This document shows positions 14,416-23,932 of a stretch of DNA of 47,523 nucleotides, one piece after another (the first letter of the stretch is position 1; each line of letters opens with the position of its first letter). The DNA is from a virus. The DNA lies in IMG/VR virus record IMGVR_UViG_3300036827_000033, positions 1-47,523 of that record, one strand, 5' to 3'. The translations under genes and the position numbers were made by a program. Below the pieces are notes generated by a model that had not been told where the DNA came from, made no database searches, and saw only the letters and a program-made list of their open reading frames with translations.

Positions 14416-15384
14416 TTAGGTCGGCGTTTCCGCCGCCGTGAACCAGTCGGTGGTGTTGTAGGCGTAGAACGAACGAAGCGAGAGGTTCGCCATGTTGTAG
14501 ACGGCATTCGCGGTCGCGCCGTTGATCTTGCTGCCCGATGGCGGAAAGACCTGAAGCGTACTGCCGCTCGTGCCGCTCTTGATATGGCAAACAGCGCCCG
14601 CCGCGGTTGTCGGCAACACAACCGCCGCCGAATTGTTCGCGCCTGTGACGAGCGTAAACCCTTCGGTCACGGCATTCGCATTGCCCTGTGCCGTGCCGCC
14701 AACGGCGACGGTCGCAACCGGGATGCGTGGATTGTGACCGAACGTCACCGTGCCGGTGGTTCCGATGGTGATCGCGCCATCGGTCCCGGTCCCGTTTTTG
14801 GCACCGCCGTTGATCGTGACCGCGCCGCCGTTGGAGTTGTTGGCCGTCGCCGCTCCACCGGCAATCGTAACGGCCCCGCCCGCGCCGGTCGTCGCACCGC
14901 CGGCTGCACCGGAAATGGCGATAGCACCGCCTGCGGCACTTGCAGCAGCCGCCGCTCCGGTGATCCCGAGCGACGAATCGCTGCCCGTGATGTCATCGGC
15001 GGTCACGGTTCCGCCAACGCTGGTCGCGAGCTTGATCGCTGTCAGCTTGACGTTGAGCGTGGCATCGCCCGTCAATGCGGCGAGAACGCAGACGCCAAGC
15101 AGATTAGCGCCCGATGCCGTAGACGTTGCCGCACCGGTCCCAGCCGTGCCGACAACCGGGTTTGCCGTTGCGTTCCAGTAGACGGCATCCCCAGCCGAAA
15201 ACGTGGACGTGTCCTTGGCGACGGCGTAAACGCCCTCGGCCGCGAGGGCTCCGAGCGCATTGGCCGCGATGTCGTTGTCCGCGATGATCGGCAACGTGCC
15301 GATGACGACCACGGAACCAGCCTTGACCGCGCTGCCGGGCGTGTAATCAATCTGTCGGCCTTCTTTGAGTCGAGTAGCTTGCAT
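14416..15384 (-). CDS. DUF2190-like capsid decoration protein with Gly/Ala repeat insert
   Basis: Residues 1-120 match DUF2190-type head decoration proteins (R-Q-I-D-Y-T-P-G-S-A-V-K-A-G-S-V-V, I-A-A-N-A-L-G-A-L-A-A-E-G-V-Y). Residues of about 140-205 are a Gly/Ala/Thr repeat with units such as G-G-A-V-T-I-A-G-G-A, and the last 110 residues are a beta-rich domain. Total 322 residues, far longer than plain DUF2190 proteins (about 110). It follows the capsid fusion gene. The extension probably forms a spike or fibre on the capsid surface (inference). Confidence 0.7.
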   Translation of the reverse strand: MQATRLKEGRQIDYTPGSAVKAGSVVVIGTLPIIADNDIAANALGALAAEGVYAVAKDTSTFSAGDAVYWNATANPVVGTAGTGAATSTASGANLLGVCVLAALTGDATLNVKLTAIKLATSVGGTVTADDITGSDSSLGITGAAAAASAAGGAIAISGAAGGATTGAGGAVTIAGGAATANNSNGGAVTINGGAKNGTGTDGAITIGTTGTVTFGHNPRIPVATVAVGGTAQGNANAVTEGFTLVTGANNSAAVVLPTTAAGAVCHIKSGTSGSTLQVFPPSGSKINGATANAVYNMANLSLRSFYAYNTTDWFTAAETPT

Positions 15385-15420
15385 GATGATTCTCCGTTGA
15401 GAGTGAGTTGATGAATGGAA

Positions 15421-17640
15421 TTAGACGCCGGCGCTCCATTGGGCCGTGCGGTAATCGTGGAGCGCGACACCAAAGTCGTAGATGCAGCGCAGGTAGATGC
15501 CCAGCGTGTTGAAGTTGGCTTCGCCGCGTTCGATGATCGGCGTGGACTGGCCGCGCAGATAACCGATTTGCAGCGGAGCCTTGCCCGTGCCGGGGTCGCC
15601 CAAAAGCATCCACGCCGTATCCGTCATGCCCGAGACCGGCGATTGCGCGCCAAACCACGGAGAGACGACCGGCGTGTATTTGTTGCGGTGAGCGTTGAGA
15701 TTGGGCTCGACGCTCTTGCTTGACGTGCTGCCGAGCGCGCCGACAACAAGGTTCGCACCTTGGAAAAGGTTGTCGGCGGTTGTTTCGAGCGCGGGGCCAA
15801 CAAGAATCCGATCCGGTGTCTGCATGATCGGGTTTCCGTTGGCATCTTTTTGCTCGCGGAACTTCTGGCGAGCGGTTGCCATCGATGCGATAGCCAGCGC
15901 CGAGCCCGCCCCGCTCGCGTAATTCTTAGCGCCGGACGAAAAAAAGTTGAAGGCGTTGGCCGTCTGTCCCGTGCTTGCGCCCGGAGCAACGGTCGTCAGA
16001 CCGGAAAGCAGCGTCGTGAAGGCTGCCTTTTCCCGCGTCACCATCGCGAGTTCCATCAACGATTGCGGAGCGGCGGTAATCGCGCTCATATCGTCGTTGA
16101 CAATCATCGTGCGCGTGATGACCAAAAGGCCGCCCTGCGTCTTGATCTGGTTTTGGTACGTTTCGTCCTGCAAGCCGACGTTCGGCACTTCGCCGGTCGG
16201 TGCTACTTCCGACATCGTTCCCAGCGCCGTCATGCGGTATGACTTGAACGGCTTAAAGTCGTTGGAATCGCGCTTCCAGCAGAGCTGATCGACAACGCTT
16301 TCGGCCATGTCGTACTGCTGCAAAAGCATCTTGTTCAAGACGTTTTCGAGCAGTCCAGACAGGCTCATCGTCGAAAAATCGCCGCCTGCGGCTTGAATGC
16401 CCGACAGGTTGCGATCGTGCATGAACATCCTGCGCAGGAAATCTTCGTCCATGCGGCCCGGCTGGAACGGAATGCCATTGGCCGCGGCGATCATGTACAT
16501 CGCCTGATGCAATCCCATCCGGCGAAGCTGCTTGCCAGTGGCGATTTCCTTGGCTTGGTCGGTGAGCCCTCGCAATGCGTACTCTTCGCTGACGCCGCCA
16601 GACATTGCGACCGATGCGTAGATCATGTCCGGGGTGGCATCTTTGCCGGCGCCGGTGTTGATGTACGGCCCACCGCTCGGGCGCGAGGCGCGGAGTGTTT
16701 CAAGTTCCGTCTTCTCGATCGTCCAGCCTTCTTCGATGGCCTTGGCCTCGATGTCGGCGTGCTTGCCGTCGCAGGTTTTGCGGATGGCATTGATGCGCTT
16801 TGTTTCCGCTGTCTGCGTGGCGCGAATCTGCTTCAGCGTCTCGCCCGCAACGTCAACGGCTGGCTCGTCGTCAACCTTGGCCTTGATCGGCTTCTTCAGC
16901 GGCTTGGCGGCCAGAACGACTTCATCGTCGTCGGCACCATCGGCAGCAACCGCGGCCTCGGCATCATACGCCGCCTGCAAAACGGGCTTCTGCTGGTCGC
17001 TGAGGTCGCCCAGCGCGAAGCCCTTCGACTTGAGCCATTGCTCGAAAGTCATGGGGATTCCTTCTGCGGCCTTGGCCGCAATGCGGGCGGACGTGTTTTC
17101 GTCAGCGCCACGGGTGGTGAATGTCAGCTCGGACAAAACGGTTTTGCGAGCTACAACTAGCGGTCCCGAAAACGTCTTCCCGTTGACCTGGACCATTCGG
17201 CCTTCGGGTATGAATTCGTTCTTTTGCGGATCTGCCCCGATGGAAATTTGCCACGGGAAGCCCTGCAACCCCGATTCGCGAACCTCATTTGCCGCCGGGC
17301 CGGCGCCGGAAATGATTCCTGAAGCGGTGATCTGGTTCGCGGTGATGCTGATCGCGGTGGTGTGGCCCACCCTGTCATCGCCTTTGTGTTCCAGAAGTGC
17401 CGGAATCGTCTGTTTTGTGGTCATCCCCTGAAGGTCAACCACGAGCGGATACGGCGCGTAGGCTTTGAGGCGAAGCTCGCCGCCGGTGTAGGCCGTGACG
17501 TTGAATTTCGCCGGGCCTTTGTCGACGCTGGCTTGAATTTCCGCTGTGGCGTCAAAATCGAAGCGGATCAGCTTTGGCGTTCCCTTGGACGTGTTGAGGG
17601 AAGCCAAGATGGTCCGCCGCGGGCGGTTTTTCGTTTTCAT
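15421..17640 (-). CDS. prohead protease fused to major capsid protein
   Basis: Predicted 739 residues. Residues of about 25-210 look like an HK97-type prohead protease (His85 in L-L-E-H-K-G-D-D, Ser133 in Q-I-S-I-G). An acidic linker follows, then from about 330 a major capsid protein region ending in L-R-C-I-Y-D-F-G-V. Protease and capsid protein fused in one chain is known in some Mu-like and other phages. The protease would cut itself off and trim the scaffold-like linker during maturation. Preceded by the portal gene in the usual order. Confidence 0.85.
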   Translation of the reverse strand: MKTKNRPRRTILASLNTSKGTPKLIRFDFDATAEIQASVDKGPAKFNVTAYTGGELRLKAYAPYPLVVDLQGMTTKQTIPALLEHKGDDRVGHTTAISITANQITASGIISGAGPAANEVRESGLQGFPWQISIGADPQKNEFIPEGRMVQVNGKTFSGPLVVARKTVLSELTFTTRGADENTSARIAAKAAEGIPMTFEQWLKSKGFALGDLSDQQKPVLQAAYDAEAAVAADGADDDEVVLAAKPLKKPIKAKVDDEPAVDVAGETLKQIRATQTAETKRINAIRKTCDGKHADIEAKAIEEGWTIEKTELETLRASRPSGGPYINTGAGKDATPDMIYASVAMSGGVSEEYALRGLTDQAKEIATGKQLRRMGLHQAMYMIAAANGIPFQPGRMDEDFLRRMFMHDRNLSGIQAAGGDFSTMSLSGLLENVLNKMLLQQYDMAESVVDQLCWKRDSNDFKPFKSYRMTALGTMSEVAPTGEVPNVGLQDETYQNQIKTQGGLLVITRTMIVNDDMSAITAAPQSLMELAMVTREKAAFTTLLSGLTTVAPGASTGQTANAFNFFSSGAKNYASGAGSALAIASMATARQKFREQKDANGNPIMQTPDRILVGPALETTADNLFQGANLVVGALGSTSSKSVEPNLNAHRNKYTPVVSPWFGAQSPVSGMTDTAWMLLGDPGTGKAPLQIGYLRGQSTPIIERGEANFNTLGIYLRCIYDFGVALHDYRTAQWSAGV

Positions 17641-17661
17641 GGGATTTCTCCGGGGGTTAAA

Positions 17662-19275
17662 TCAGTCGTCTGACGTCGGCGTTTCGTCGTCGCCGTCGTT
17701 GTCGGATTCTTCGGGGTTTGGTTCTGGCGCGATGGAGGCTGGCGTCGGCGTCCCGCGTGTCGCAAAAACCTTCTCGCGCCGCGCTGCGCGCAGTTCGTCG
17801 ACGCTCATGCCGTAGGATTTCGCCGCAGATTCCTCAACCTCTTCCCAGTCGTAACCTTCCAGCGAGCATTCGATCGGAATGGAGGATACGCCGCTTTCAA
17901 GTCGTGTTTCCGCCGCCGTCGCCATCTTCGCGGGGTCCGCGTGCGCGGTAATGCGGTCCCAGCGCCAGCCGTGCGGGGTTTCGATCAGCACGCCTGGAAT
18001 CGGCTGTGGCATAGGCTTGGAGAAAAGCCCCGCCAGTCCCATCGATCGCAACATGCCGTCGACGCGCTGCGCTTCAAGAATCCATTCGGCGAAAATCCGG
18101 TCGAGCAAAAACTCGTACTCGCTGCGGTCGACGTTCACGGACTTAATGAACGATTGCGAGGCAACGTAAGCGCTGGACATATTCGCCAGCCGCGCATCAC
18201 CTGTGAAGATAAACAGCGGCATGTCGAGCGTCTGGCTGATCTCCATCAGCAGGGCCATCGTGTACATGTCGTAAGTCGTCGTCGGCTGCTCGGGCTTCAT
18301 CTGGAAGGCATCGTAGCCATCCGGCAGAACGCCCATCATGCGGCGCTTGATCTCGATATAGTCCGTGTCCGTGCCGAATCCGGTGTTGCCCTTCGTCGCG
18401 GTGTCCGCGTCGGCCGGTCCCTGCGTCTTAATGAACCCCGCATGGTCCGCCGCGGTCTCTGCCGCCGCTAAAACCGCCTTGCGATAGCGACGAAGCTCCG
18501 CAAACAGGTCCAAGGCGGGCACGGCGTCGGGAATCCCGCGGTGCTGGCCGGGGCGAATGCGTCGAAAATCGTGCAAAACGTAGCGCGCTTCCCACGGATC
18601 GAATTGATAGCCCATCAGCACGAACGCCCCGAAAGCGCCTGGATGCTGCTTCAAAATGTGATAAATCTGCGGATTACCCCACTTATCCAGCACAATTCCA
18701 TCGAAATATTGGTCGGGGAACTGCGATGGGTACATGCCAAATAGCGGACTCGCCACCTGATCGCATTCGATTTCAAAAACGTCGAGCTGAACCGGGTGTG
18801 GGATACCCGGATTATTCCGCATGAGATTGAATCCCTCGCCGTTGTAGAACCGCGCCGCTCGCCCGGTGCGCATCTTCTCGGCTAGGCGAATCTTCTTCGT
18901 CCACAGATTGAAGCTGGTTTCGATTTCTTCGTTGAGCCCTTTATCGTCGGTTCCCATGTGAAGCCGCGGGCCGGTGCCGATAACGAATCGAGCCAGCCGA
19001 TTAGCGCCGCCCATGAAAAACGGGTTGTTGTGATATTCATAACGGCAACGCATCCGCAACGTGCGCCGGACCATCCACGATGCCGACGCATCAACCGACA
19101 TCGCATCGGCCATTGCCCAGTGACGGCGGTTATCATCGGTCGTAAACTGCGCATCGAACCGCGCGCGAACCGCCGGGAGATGGGGAATCTCCCCGAATTG
19201 CGGGCCAGTTACCCGATTCGCCTGAGCCGGCGTCGATCGCGATGATGTATCGCCGAACGGCGGGAGCTGCTTCAT
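17662..19275 (-). CDS. portal protein (lambda gpB family)
   Basis: A 537-residue protein with the lambda-family portal signature: R-A-R-F-D-A-Q-F-T-T near the start, then H-D-F-R-R-I-R-P-G-Q-H-R-G-I-P and M-E-I-S-Q-T-L-D-M-P. It forms the dodecameric vertex ring through which DNA enters and leaves the head. An acidic tail (D-N-D-G-D-D-E-T-P) ends it. Overlaps the gpW-like gene by four bases. Order terminase, gpW-like, portal matches lambda A, W, B. Confidence 0.9.
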   Translation of the reverse strand: MKQLPPFGDTSSRSTPAQANRVTGPQFGEIPHLPAVRARFDAQFTTDDNRRHWAMADAMSVDASASWMVRRTLRMRCRYEYHNNPFFMGGANRLARFVIGTGPRLHMGTDDKGLNEEIETSFNLWTKKIRLAEKMRTGRAARFYNGEGFNLMRNNPGIPHPVQLDVFEIECDQVASPLFGMYPSQFPDQYFDGIVLDKWGNPQIYHILKQHPGAFGAFVLMGYQFDPWEARYVLHDFRRIRPGQHRGIPDAVPALDLFAELRRYRKAVLAAAETAADHAGFIKTQGPADADTATKGNTGFGTDTDYIEIKRRMMGVLPDGYDAFQMKPEQPTTTYDMYTMALLMEISQTLDMPLFIFTGDARLANMSSAYVASQSFIKSVNVDRSEYEFLLDRIFAEWILEAQRVDGMLRSMGLAGLFSKPMPQPIPGVLIETPHGWRWDRITAHADPAKMATAAETRLESGVSSIPIECSLEGYDWEEVEESAAKSYGMSVDELRAARREKVFATRGTPTPASIAPEPNPEESDNDGDDETPTSDD

Positions 19276-19496
19276 ACAAGCCGGTCGTTGTCGGTTAAAT
19301 CAACGTCAGCCGCGCCCGGCGGAACAATGCGAACGTAGCGAATGCCCACACCTACCTTGTTCGCAGCCTTTGCGGACAGGTATTTATCGAGCTTGATTAG
19401 GTCATCCGCAGAACGCGATTCGACGCTGCCCTGATCGCCTGACACGCGGAGCGGGCCATTCATCGCATCGGTTAGTTTGTCGGTTGAATCGGACAT
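19272..19496 (-). CDS. gpW-like head-tail joining protein
   Basis: A 74-residue protein between terminase and portal genes, the place of gpW in lambda. Contents (D-D-L-I-K-L-D-K-Y-L-S, K-V-G-V-G-I-R-Y-V-R-I-V-P-P-G-A) are compatible with gpW-like or similar small connector proteins. ATGA overlap with the portal start. Assignment is mainly by size and position. Confidence 0.65.
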   Translation of the reverse strand: MSDSTDKLTDAMNGPLRVSGDQGSVESRSADDLIKLDKYLSAKAANKVGVGIRYVRIVPPGAADVDLTDNDRLV

Positions 19497-19508
19497 GGAT
19501 TTCCTCGG

Positions 19509-21653
19509 TTAGCTTCTTCGCTGCATTTCCGAAAATCTGACGCGCTTCACGATCCGCTCGACCATTCCTGGCGACTCGGGGATCTTCACGCCGCGCACCG
19601 ATGCCGCGACATGGCACCCCACAAGGCAGTCAAGCCAGTGGTTGTCCGAGCCCTTTACCCGCAGTTCCCACTCCGTCACCGTTCGATCGCTGGCCGTTAC
19701 CGGAATTCCGCGCTCAGAGACGATGTGATCGGCGAGCAGGCGATGATCCTCGGGTTCCTTGCCAAACAGGGACAGGCACCCACGTCCGCCCATCCCCACG
19801 CGGAGCCGGGAGAAAACAAATGACTTCCAGAAATTTGAGTTGAACGTGACGTAACGGACGGTACGACGGCCCGCCACATTCGGCATTCGCCAATTCAGCC
19901 CCACGCGATCGCCCGGCTTGCGGTGGTATTCAGACATCGGGCGATTCTTTGCGCCGATGCCCTGGCCATGCGATGGCATCAGAATTCCCGTATGCGCTGA
20001 TTGCCTGCAAAACTGATAAATCACGTCGGTTGAGTCGCCCCAGTTGGCGTCAATCTGAATCGCGCTGGGCTTCATCACCGCGCCGTCCTCGCGCAGCCAA
20101 TCGCGCGACATCAGATTGCCCACCGTCATGTCGAGGCCAGCATAAATCGCCTCTTCGAGACTTTCCTTTCCGGTTTCCTTTTGCAGCGTCCGTCGCACGT
20201 CCTTATAGGCGAAGTATTTCCGCCGCTGGTCGGGGAACGTGTCATAATCGACAATCTCGCCGGTGAAGTCATCGGCGAACGCCACGCACATCCAATACAG
20301 GGCGTTTTTCTGAACGTCGATGAATGAAACAAGGTGCGAGGCTGTCGGCGGCAGTAGTCCGCGGTCGCGACCCGTGATCTTTTCGGCGATCTCCTTTGCA
20401 GTGATCTGGTCGCCGGCCTGGTCCTTCTCGCGCGTCGGCTCGTTCTGGCACTCGCTGGCGAAGACTTCCGGCCCATCGTCAATCAGCGCGTTGTAGGCGT
20501 GCTGAATTGCCGACAATTCCGTCGCGGGGTCAAAGCAATGTTCCCACGCGACCGCGCACGCTTCGTCCATCTTGCCGCGATTGGTCTGATAGAACTCGGT
20601 CGCGGCCCGGTGCGCGCGCTGCTGATCCCCCAGCATCGCGCCATCGTAAGTGTTTCGCAGGCGGGCGTAGTCGCCGAGCCAAAGCGTGTCGTGTGTTTTC
20701 GACCACGCCGACACCATCTTGATCCGCATTCCCTGCCACGCGGGGAACTTCTTGGCATCCAGCAGTGTTTCAATCAGGTCGTCGGGGCGGATGACGGTCG
20801 CATTCATCACGACCGCGATTTTCCGATTGTGACCCCCCAGTTTCAGGATGCTCTTGCGAATCACGTCCAGCCGCTTGCGGACCTGTAGTTCCGTCGCTGC
20901 GCTTTCGTCAGTCTGCGGATCGTCGATGACAACGAAGTCCGGTCGCTGCTGCGTCCCGTCGGGCCGCTTGTGCTTCATCCCGCGGCTCGCCGCCATGATC
21001 GAGCACGCCGCGATGATGGCGCCGCTCGCGACGCTGCCGGGAATCGTCGGCAGGACGATCGTGTCGGCCCGCCATTCGATATGCGTCTGCTGGCCCTGGT
21101 ACGTCTGTGACCCGCACCGCTGCGGCTTACCTTCCAGCGCCCGCACCGCGTGGCAAACTTCGGGAAAGTCGGCGTAGAGCAGTTCGTTCTCGGACAGCTC
21201 AAGCTTGATACTGTCGATGTTGCCCGCTGACCCATCGGCGCCGGATGCGAAGATCGGGACGAAGCGGCGATGCCCGTACAGCACGGCCCAGAGCGCGGCG
21301 TTTTCTGAAATCGTCGTCTTGGCAAATCCGCGGGGGAACGCTTGAACGAACAACCCGCCGTCAATCGCGCATTGCTGAATTCGGCTGATCGCGTCCGTGT
21401 GGGACTGGCTGAACGGTTTCAGGCCGGTTGACGCTGGGAAATACGTCGCGAGGAAGAGTTTCAGGTCAAGACGGCAGCGATCGCGGCGATCGGGGTCGAT
21501 TAGCGCCGGAAGGTCGCCGATGTCAGCAACAGCAATCGTTCGTTCGCGCGATCGCTTGGCCGCTGCTTCGCGGTTTGCGTCACCGGCGCCTCGCAGTATC
21601 GAAATCTCCGCCGGAATCGGTGATGGTTCCGGCGTTTTTTTGCGACGGGACAT
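19509..21653 (-). CDS. terminase large subunit (gpA family)
   Basis: A 714-residue DNA-packaging motor. The ATPase has a Walker A-type loop F-P-R-G-F-A-K-T-T (106-114) and Walker B V-V-I-D-D-P-Q (241-247). The C-terminal nuclease starts near F-I-D-V-Q-K-N-A-L-Y-W (about 445-455) with a later D-C-L-V-G-C-H-V-A-A block. The lambda gpA-like family fits the downstream gpW/portal order. I could not identify a small terminase subunit; the genes before it are short or tail-tip-like. A 133-base AT-rich spacer precedes it. Confidence 0.9.
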   Translation of the reverse strand: MSRRKKTPEPSPIPAEISILRGAGDANREAAAKRSRERTIAVADIGDLPALIDPDRRDRCRLDLKLFLATYFPASTGLKPFSQSHTDAISRIQQCAIDGGLFVQAFPRGFAKTTISENAALWAVLYGHRRFVPIFASGADGSAGNIDSIKLELSENELLYADFPEVCHAVRALEGKPQRCGSQTYQGQQTHIEWRADTIVLPTIPGSVASGAIIAACSIMAASRGMKHKRPDGTQQRPDFVVIDDPQTDESAATELQVRKRLDVIRKSILKLGGHNRKIAVVMNATVIRPDDLIETLLDAKKFPAWQGMRIKMVSAWSKTHDTLWLGDYARLRNTYDGAMLGDQQRAHRAATEFYQTNRGKMDEACAVAWEHCFDPATELSAIQHAYNALIDDGPEVFASECQNEPTREKDQAGDQITAKEIAEKITGRDRGLLPPTASHLVSFIDVQKNALYWMCVAFADDFTGEIVDYDTFPDQRRKYFAYKDVRRTLQKETGKESLEEAIYAGLDMTVGNLMSRDWLREDGAVMKPSAIQIDANWGDSTDVIYQFCRQSAHTGILMPSHGQGIGAKNRPMSEYHRKPGDRVGLNWRMPNVAGRRTVRYVTFNSNFWKSFVFSRLRVGMGGRGCLSLFGKEPEDHRLLADHIVSERGIPVTASDRTVTEWELRVKGSDNHWLDCLVGCHVAASVRGVKIPESPGMVERIVKRVRFSEMQRRS

Positions 21654-21786
21654 TGAAAAGGGAGGAAAGTTGCTGTTGTTGACAGTTCGCTATGCAAGCA
21701 AAAAATGATTTATTCGCTGGGAGAACCTAAGAAAATCGAAGCGAATTCCATACACAGGACGCAGCTAATAGATGAACAGCCATTAG
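21654..21786. other. AT-rich spacer ahead of the terminase gene
   Basis: Noncoding spacer with a 7-bp inverted repeat AGCTAAT/ATTAGCT (21763-21769 and 21782-21788) that reaches into the stop region of the 74-residue gene. AT-rich unlike its neighbours. It may hold the terminase promoter or the packaging (cos or pac) site, which often lies near terminase. Nothing decisive was seen. Confidence 0.35.
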
Positions 21787-22011
21787 CTACGGCCTAGCCA
21801 ATGCGTTCGCCGCGTCAAGAATCTGTTGCGCAACGCCACGATGCCCCGCATTGCGGCTGATTGACACTGTGGCGACGTACTTCCCTTCGGCATCCCTGAT
21901 CTGCACACTCGATGCGTTCTCTTCCCCGCGATGCCACGGCAGCGGATGCGCATCGAACACCGATCGAATCGGTGCATCATGCACGAGCGGCGATGAGGCA
22001 GGAACGATCAT
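21787..22011 (-). CDS. hypothetical protein, 74 aa
   Basis: Contains H-P-L-P-W-H-R, then I-R-D-A-E-G-K-Y-V-A-T-V, a pattern seen in short phage proteins of unknown function. Its start overlaps the end of the tail-tip gene at 22008 by four bases. The other frame at 21783-21980 is a shadow. Confidence 0.6.
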   Translation of the reverse strand: MIVPASSPLVHDAPIRSVFDAHPLPWHRGEENASSVQIRDAEGKYVATVSISRNAGHRGVAQQILDAANALARP

Positions 22012-22871
22012 ACGTCCAGCACACTGGGCACGATCGACAGCTTGCCTTGGAGCAGGACAATCTTGTCGTCAACGTTCCATAGGAAATACTGATAGGCTTT
22101 TGGCGTCACGGTGTCGGCAGCGTTGTAAGTCACCGTCACCTGATTGTTGTCCACACCCCCTAGCGTAATTCCGCTGCCGCTCTCATATTTGAATGCCGGC
22201 GTCAGCGAGTCGTCATATACGCTCTCGGTGTCCTTCTCGTCTCTCGTGTAGACGATGAATCGTAGCGTCTTGCCCGACAGGTCCACCGCGGCCCCAGTTC
22301 CATCGACAATAACGAACGATTCGGATGGTGCCGATCCAGCCGCTACGTCGGGTAAGTCTCGCGTTGAGTATCGTGGATTTGCTGAGTTCGCGAGGATCGG
22401 CGTGATTACCATCGTCGCCCCGCTACTCGCCGCAATATCCGCCGCGATCGACGCGCCCGCTGGTGTGCCGAGCGTCGTCACAATCCTCGCCACGGTGTTC
22501 TCGATCTGCTCAAACCCTTCACTGCCATCCAGCAAGCCCGGCACACTGCTCACCGTCACTTCGTTAGACCCGTTCCAATCGAAAGCGCCATCGAAATAGA
22601 GTGGCGGCCTGCCATCCGAAAACGCGAACGACGCGCCCGCCTTGATGCACACTTCACGGGTCCACAGCCCAGCCGGTAGCGTCGAAAGATCGGGCGGCGG
22701 ATAAAATCCGGTTGAGCCAACTTCCGTTCGTGCGATGCCGCAATGCGCCTCGTTCGCACCGCTGATCGCAACCGTCGCGTTTCCGACGAAATCGCGGATG
22801 TTCGATCCCTGCGTGAAGCGGTCATAGAGCGACAGGCCCGAGACGTTCGAAATGGTTGCGGTGTCAGGCAT
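22008..22871 (-). CDS. tail-tip or baseplate-like protein, 287 aa
   Basis: A beta-rich protein whose C-terminal third (V-D-L-S-G-K-T-L-R-F-I-V-Y-T-R-D, then V-T-V-T-Y-N-A-A-D-T) resembles BppU-type baseplate upper proteins. N-terminal region is of unknown fold. It sits with two surface-adhesion genes upstream of terminase, an unusual place that may reflect a late-acquired receptor-binding module. Confidence 0.5.
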   Translation of the reverse strand: MPDTATISNVSGLSLYDRFTQGSNIRDFVGNATVAISGANEAHCGIARTEVGSTGFYPPPDLSTLPAGLWTREVCIKAGASFAFSDGRPPLYFDGAFDWNGSNEVTVSSVPGLLDGSEGFEQIENTVARIVTTLGTPAGASIAADIAASSGATMVITPILANSANPRYSTRDLPDVAAGSAPSESFVIVDGTGAAVDLSGKTLRFIVYTRDEKDTESVYDDSLTPAFKYESGSGITLGGVDNNQVTVTYNAADTVTPKAYQYFLWNVDDKIVLLQGKLSIVPSVLDV

Positions 22872-22874
22872 AGA

Positions 22875-23930
22875 TCAAAAAAGGTTTGCCGTCAGAAGCG
22901 ACCCCGTTCCGTTATTCACATCGAGCACCGCGCCGCCATCCCTGCGCGAGCAGCCCGCCGTCACGACATTTCCGGTTTGCGTGTCGTCGATGTATCGATC
23001 GGCGAGCGTTTCACCGTTGCCCGCATCAATCACGTCCGTCATCACCGCGCACGCGCGGACGGTTCCAGACCCGAACGCGCCCAGCGCGACGCTGAGATTG
23101 AGGCTGCCCGTCGCTCGGACCACGCCACCGAAGATATTCACGTTCCCGTTGCCGCAGGCGATCGCAGCCGCACGCGCGCCGGCGGTGTTGCTTGGCCCAA
23201 GCGATTCGAGGATGCACGTGTAGAGATTGACCGTGCCAGTGAAAACGCGGCAGACATCGAACTTGGCCGAGCAATGGCAATTCCAGTAACTCGATTCGCC
23301 AGTCCCGCCGTTCTGGTAGATGCAGTCCGTATCCGCGCCCAGCAGGTCGCAGTTGATGACGTGGTTGCCGCCATTGCTGCTCGACACGCCGATCACCGAT
23401 GACGAATTGGTCAAGCTTTGCAGCGTCAGATTGGCGACGATGAGGTTCCCGCCCATCTTGAGCAGCCCGTTCGCGGGGCTGGATTTCGTGTTGGTGACGA
23501 TCGACACGCCGCGTCCCGATCCGATGAGCGAGACGTATTGCGGCAGCGTGTAATTGTTGTTGCCTAGCGCATAAGTTCCGGGCGCAAGGTAGATCGCCAC
23601 CGGCGAGGCCGAGCTAGGCGTCGCGGCGCTCGCAGCGGTGATCGCTGCGGGAATCGTCAGAAGCGGCTTGTCGATTCGCCCGATCGCGCCGCTCCCATCA
23701 TTGCCCGCCGGATCGACGAAGATGCTACGCGAACGGTTGACCTGTGAAAGTAGAAGCGCATCCGCCGCTGCCCTGGCCGTCGCTTCCGTCGCGATTGCGA
23801 CATCGGTCTGCGTCGTGGTGTAGTAACTGCTGGGGCTTTTCCCGGAATCCACCACTCGCCCGCCGCTGCCGATGCCGGCGAAGTTGCCGCTCGTTCCGCC
23901 GGGGATCGTGAGTGTTGGAGTCAGGCCCAT
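22875..23930 (-). CDS. right-handed beta-helix protein, probable receptor-binding fibre
   Basis: Predicted 351 residues. From about residue 70 it has F-V-D-P-A-G-N-D-G and then short strand repeats (L-T-I-P-A-A-I, Y-L-A-P-G-T-Y, L-I-V-A-N-L-T-L, G-N-V-N-I-F-G-G) typical of a right-handed parallel beta-helix with a pectate-lyase-like start. The N-terminus (T-I-P-G-G-T-S-G) resembles tail attachment regions. Likely a tail fibre or spike. No clear catalytic triad was identified. Confidence 0.65.
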   Translation of the reverse strand: MGLTPTLTIPGGTSGNFAGIGSGGRVVDSGKSPSSYYTTTQTDVAIATEATARAAADALLLSQVNRSRSIFVDPAGNDGSGAIGRIDKPLLTIPAAITAASAATPSSASPVAIYLAPGTYALGNNNYTLPQYVSLIGSGRGVSIVTNTKSSPANGLLKMGGNLIVANLTLQSLTNSSSVIGVSSSNGGNHVINCDLLGADTDCIYQNGGTGESSYWNCHCSAKFDVCRVFTGTVNLYTCILESLGPSNTAGARAAAIACGNGNVNIFGGVVRATGSLNLSVALGAFGSGTVRACAVMTDVIDAGNGETLADRYIDDTQTGNVVTAGCSRRDGGAVLDVNNGTGSLLTANLF

Positions 23931-23932
23931 CG

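Noticed and set aside
21654-21786. Small terminase subunit or cos site
   Set aside because: No open frame with helix-turn-helix and no known cos core could be seen; left only as a candidate region.
22743-23402. 219-residue plus-strand ORF in the fibre genes
   Set aside because: Arg/Ala-rich antisense frame of GC-rich genes with no ribosome site.
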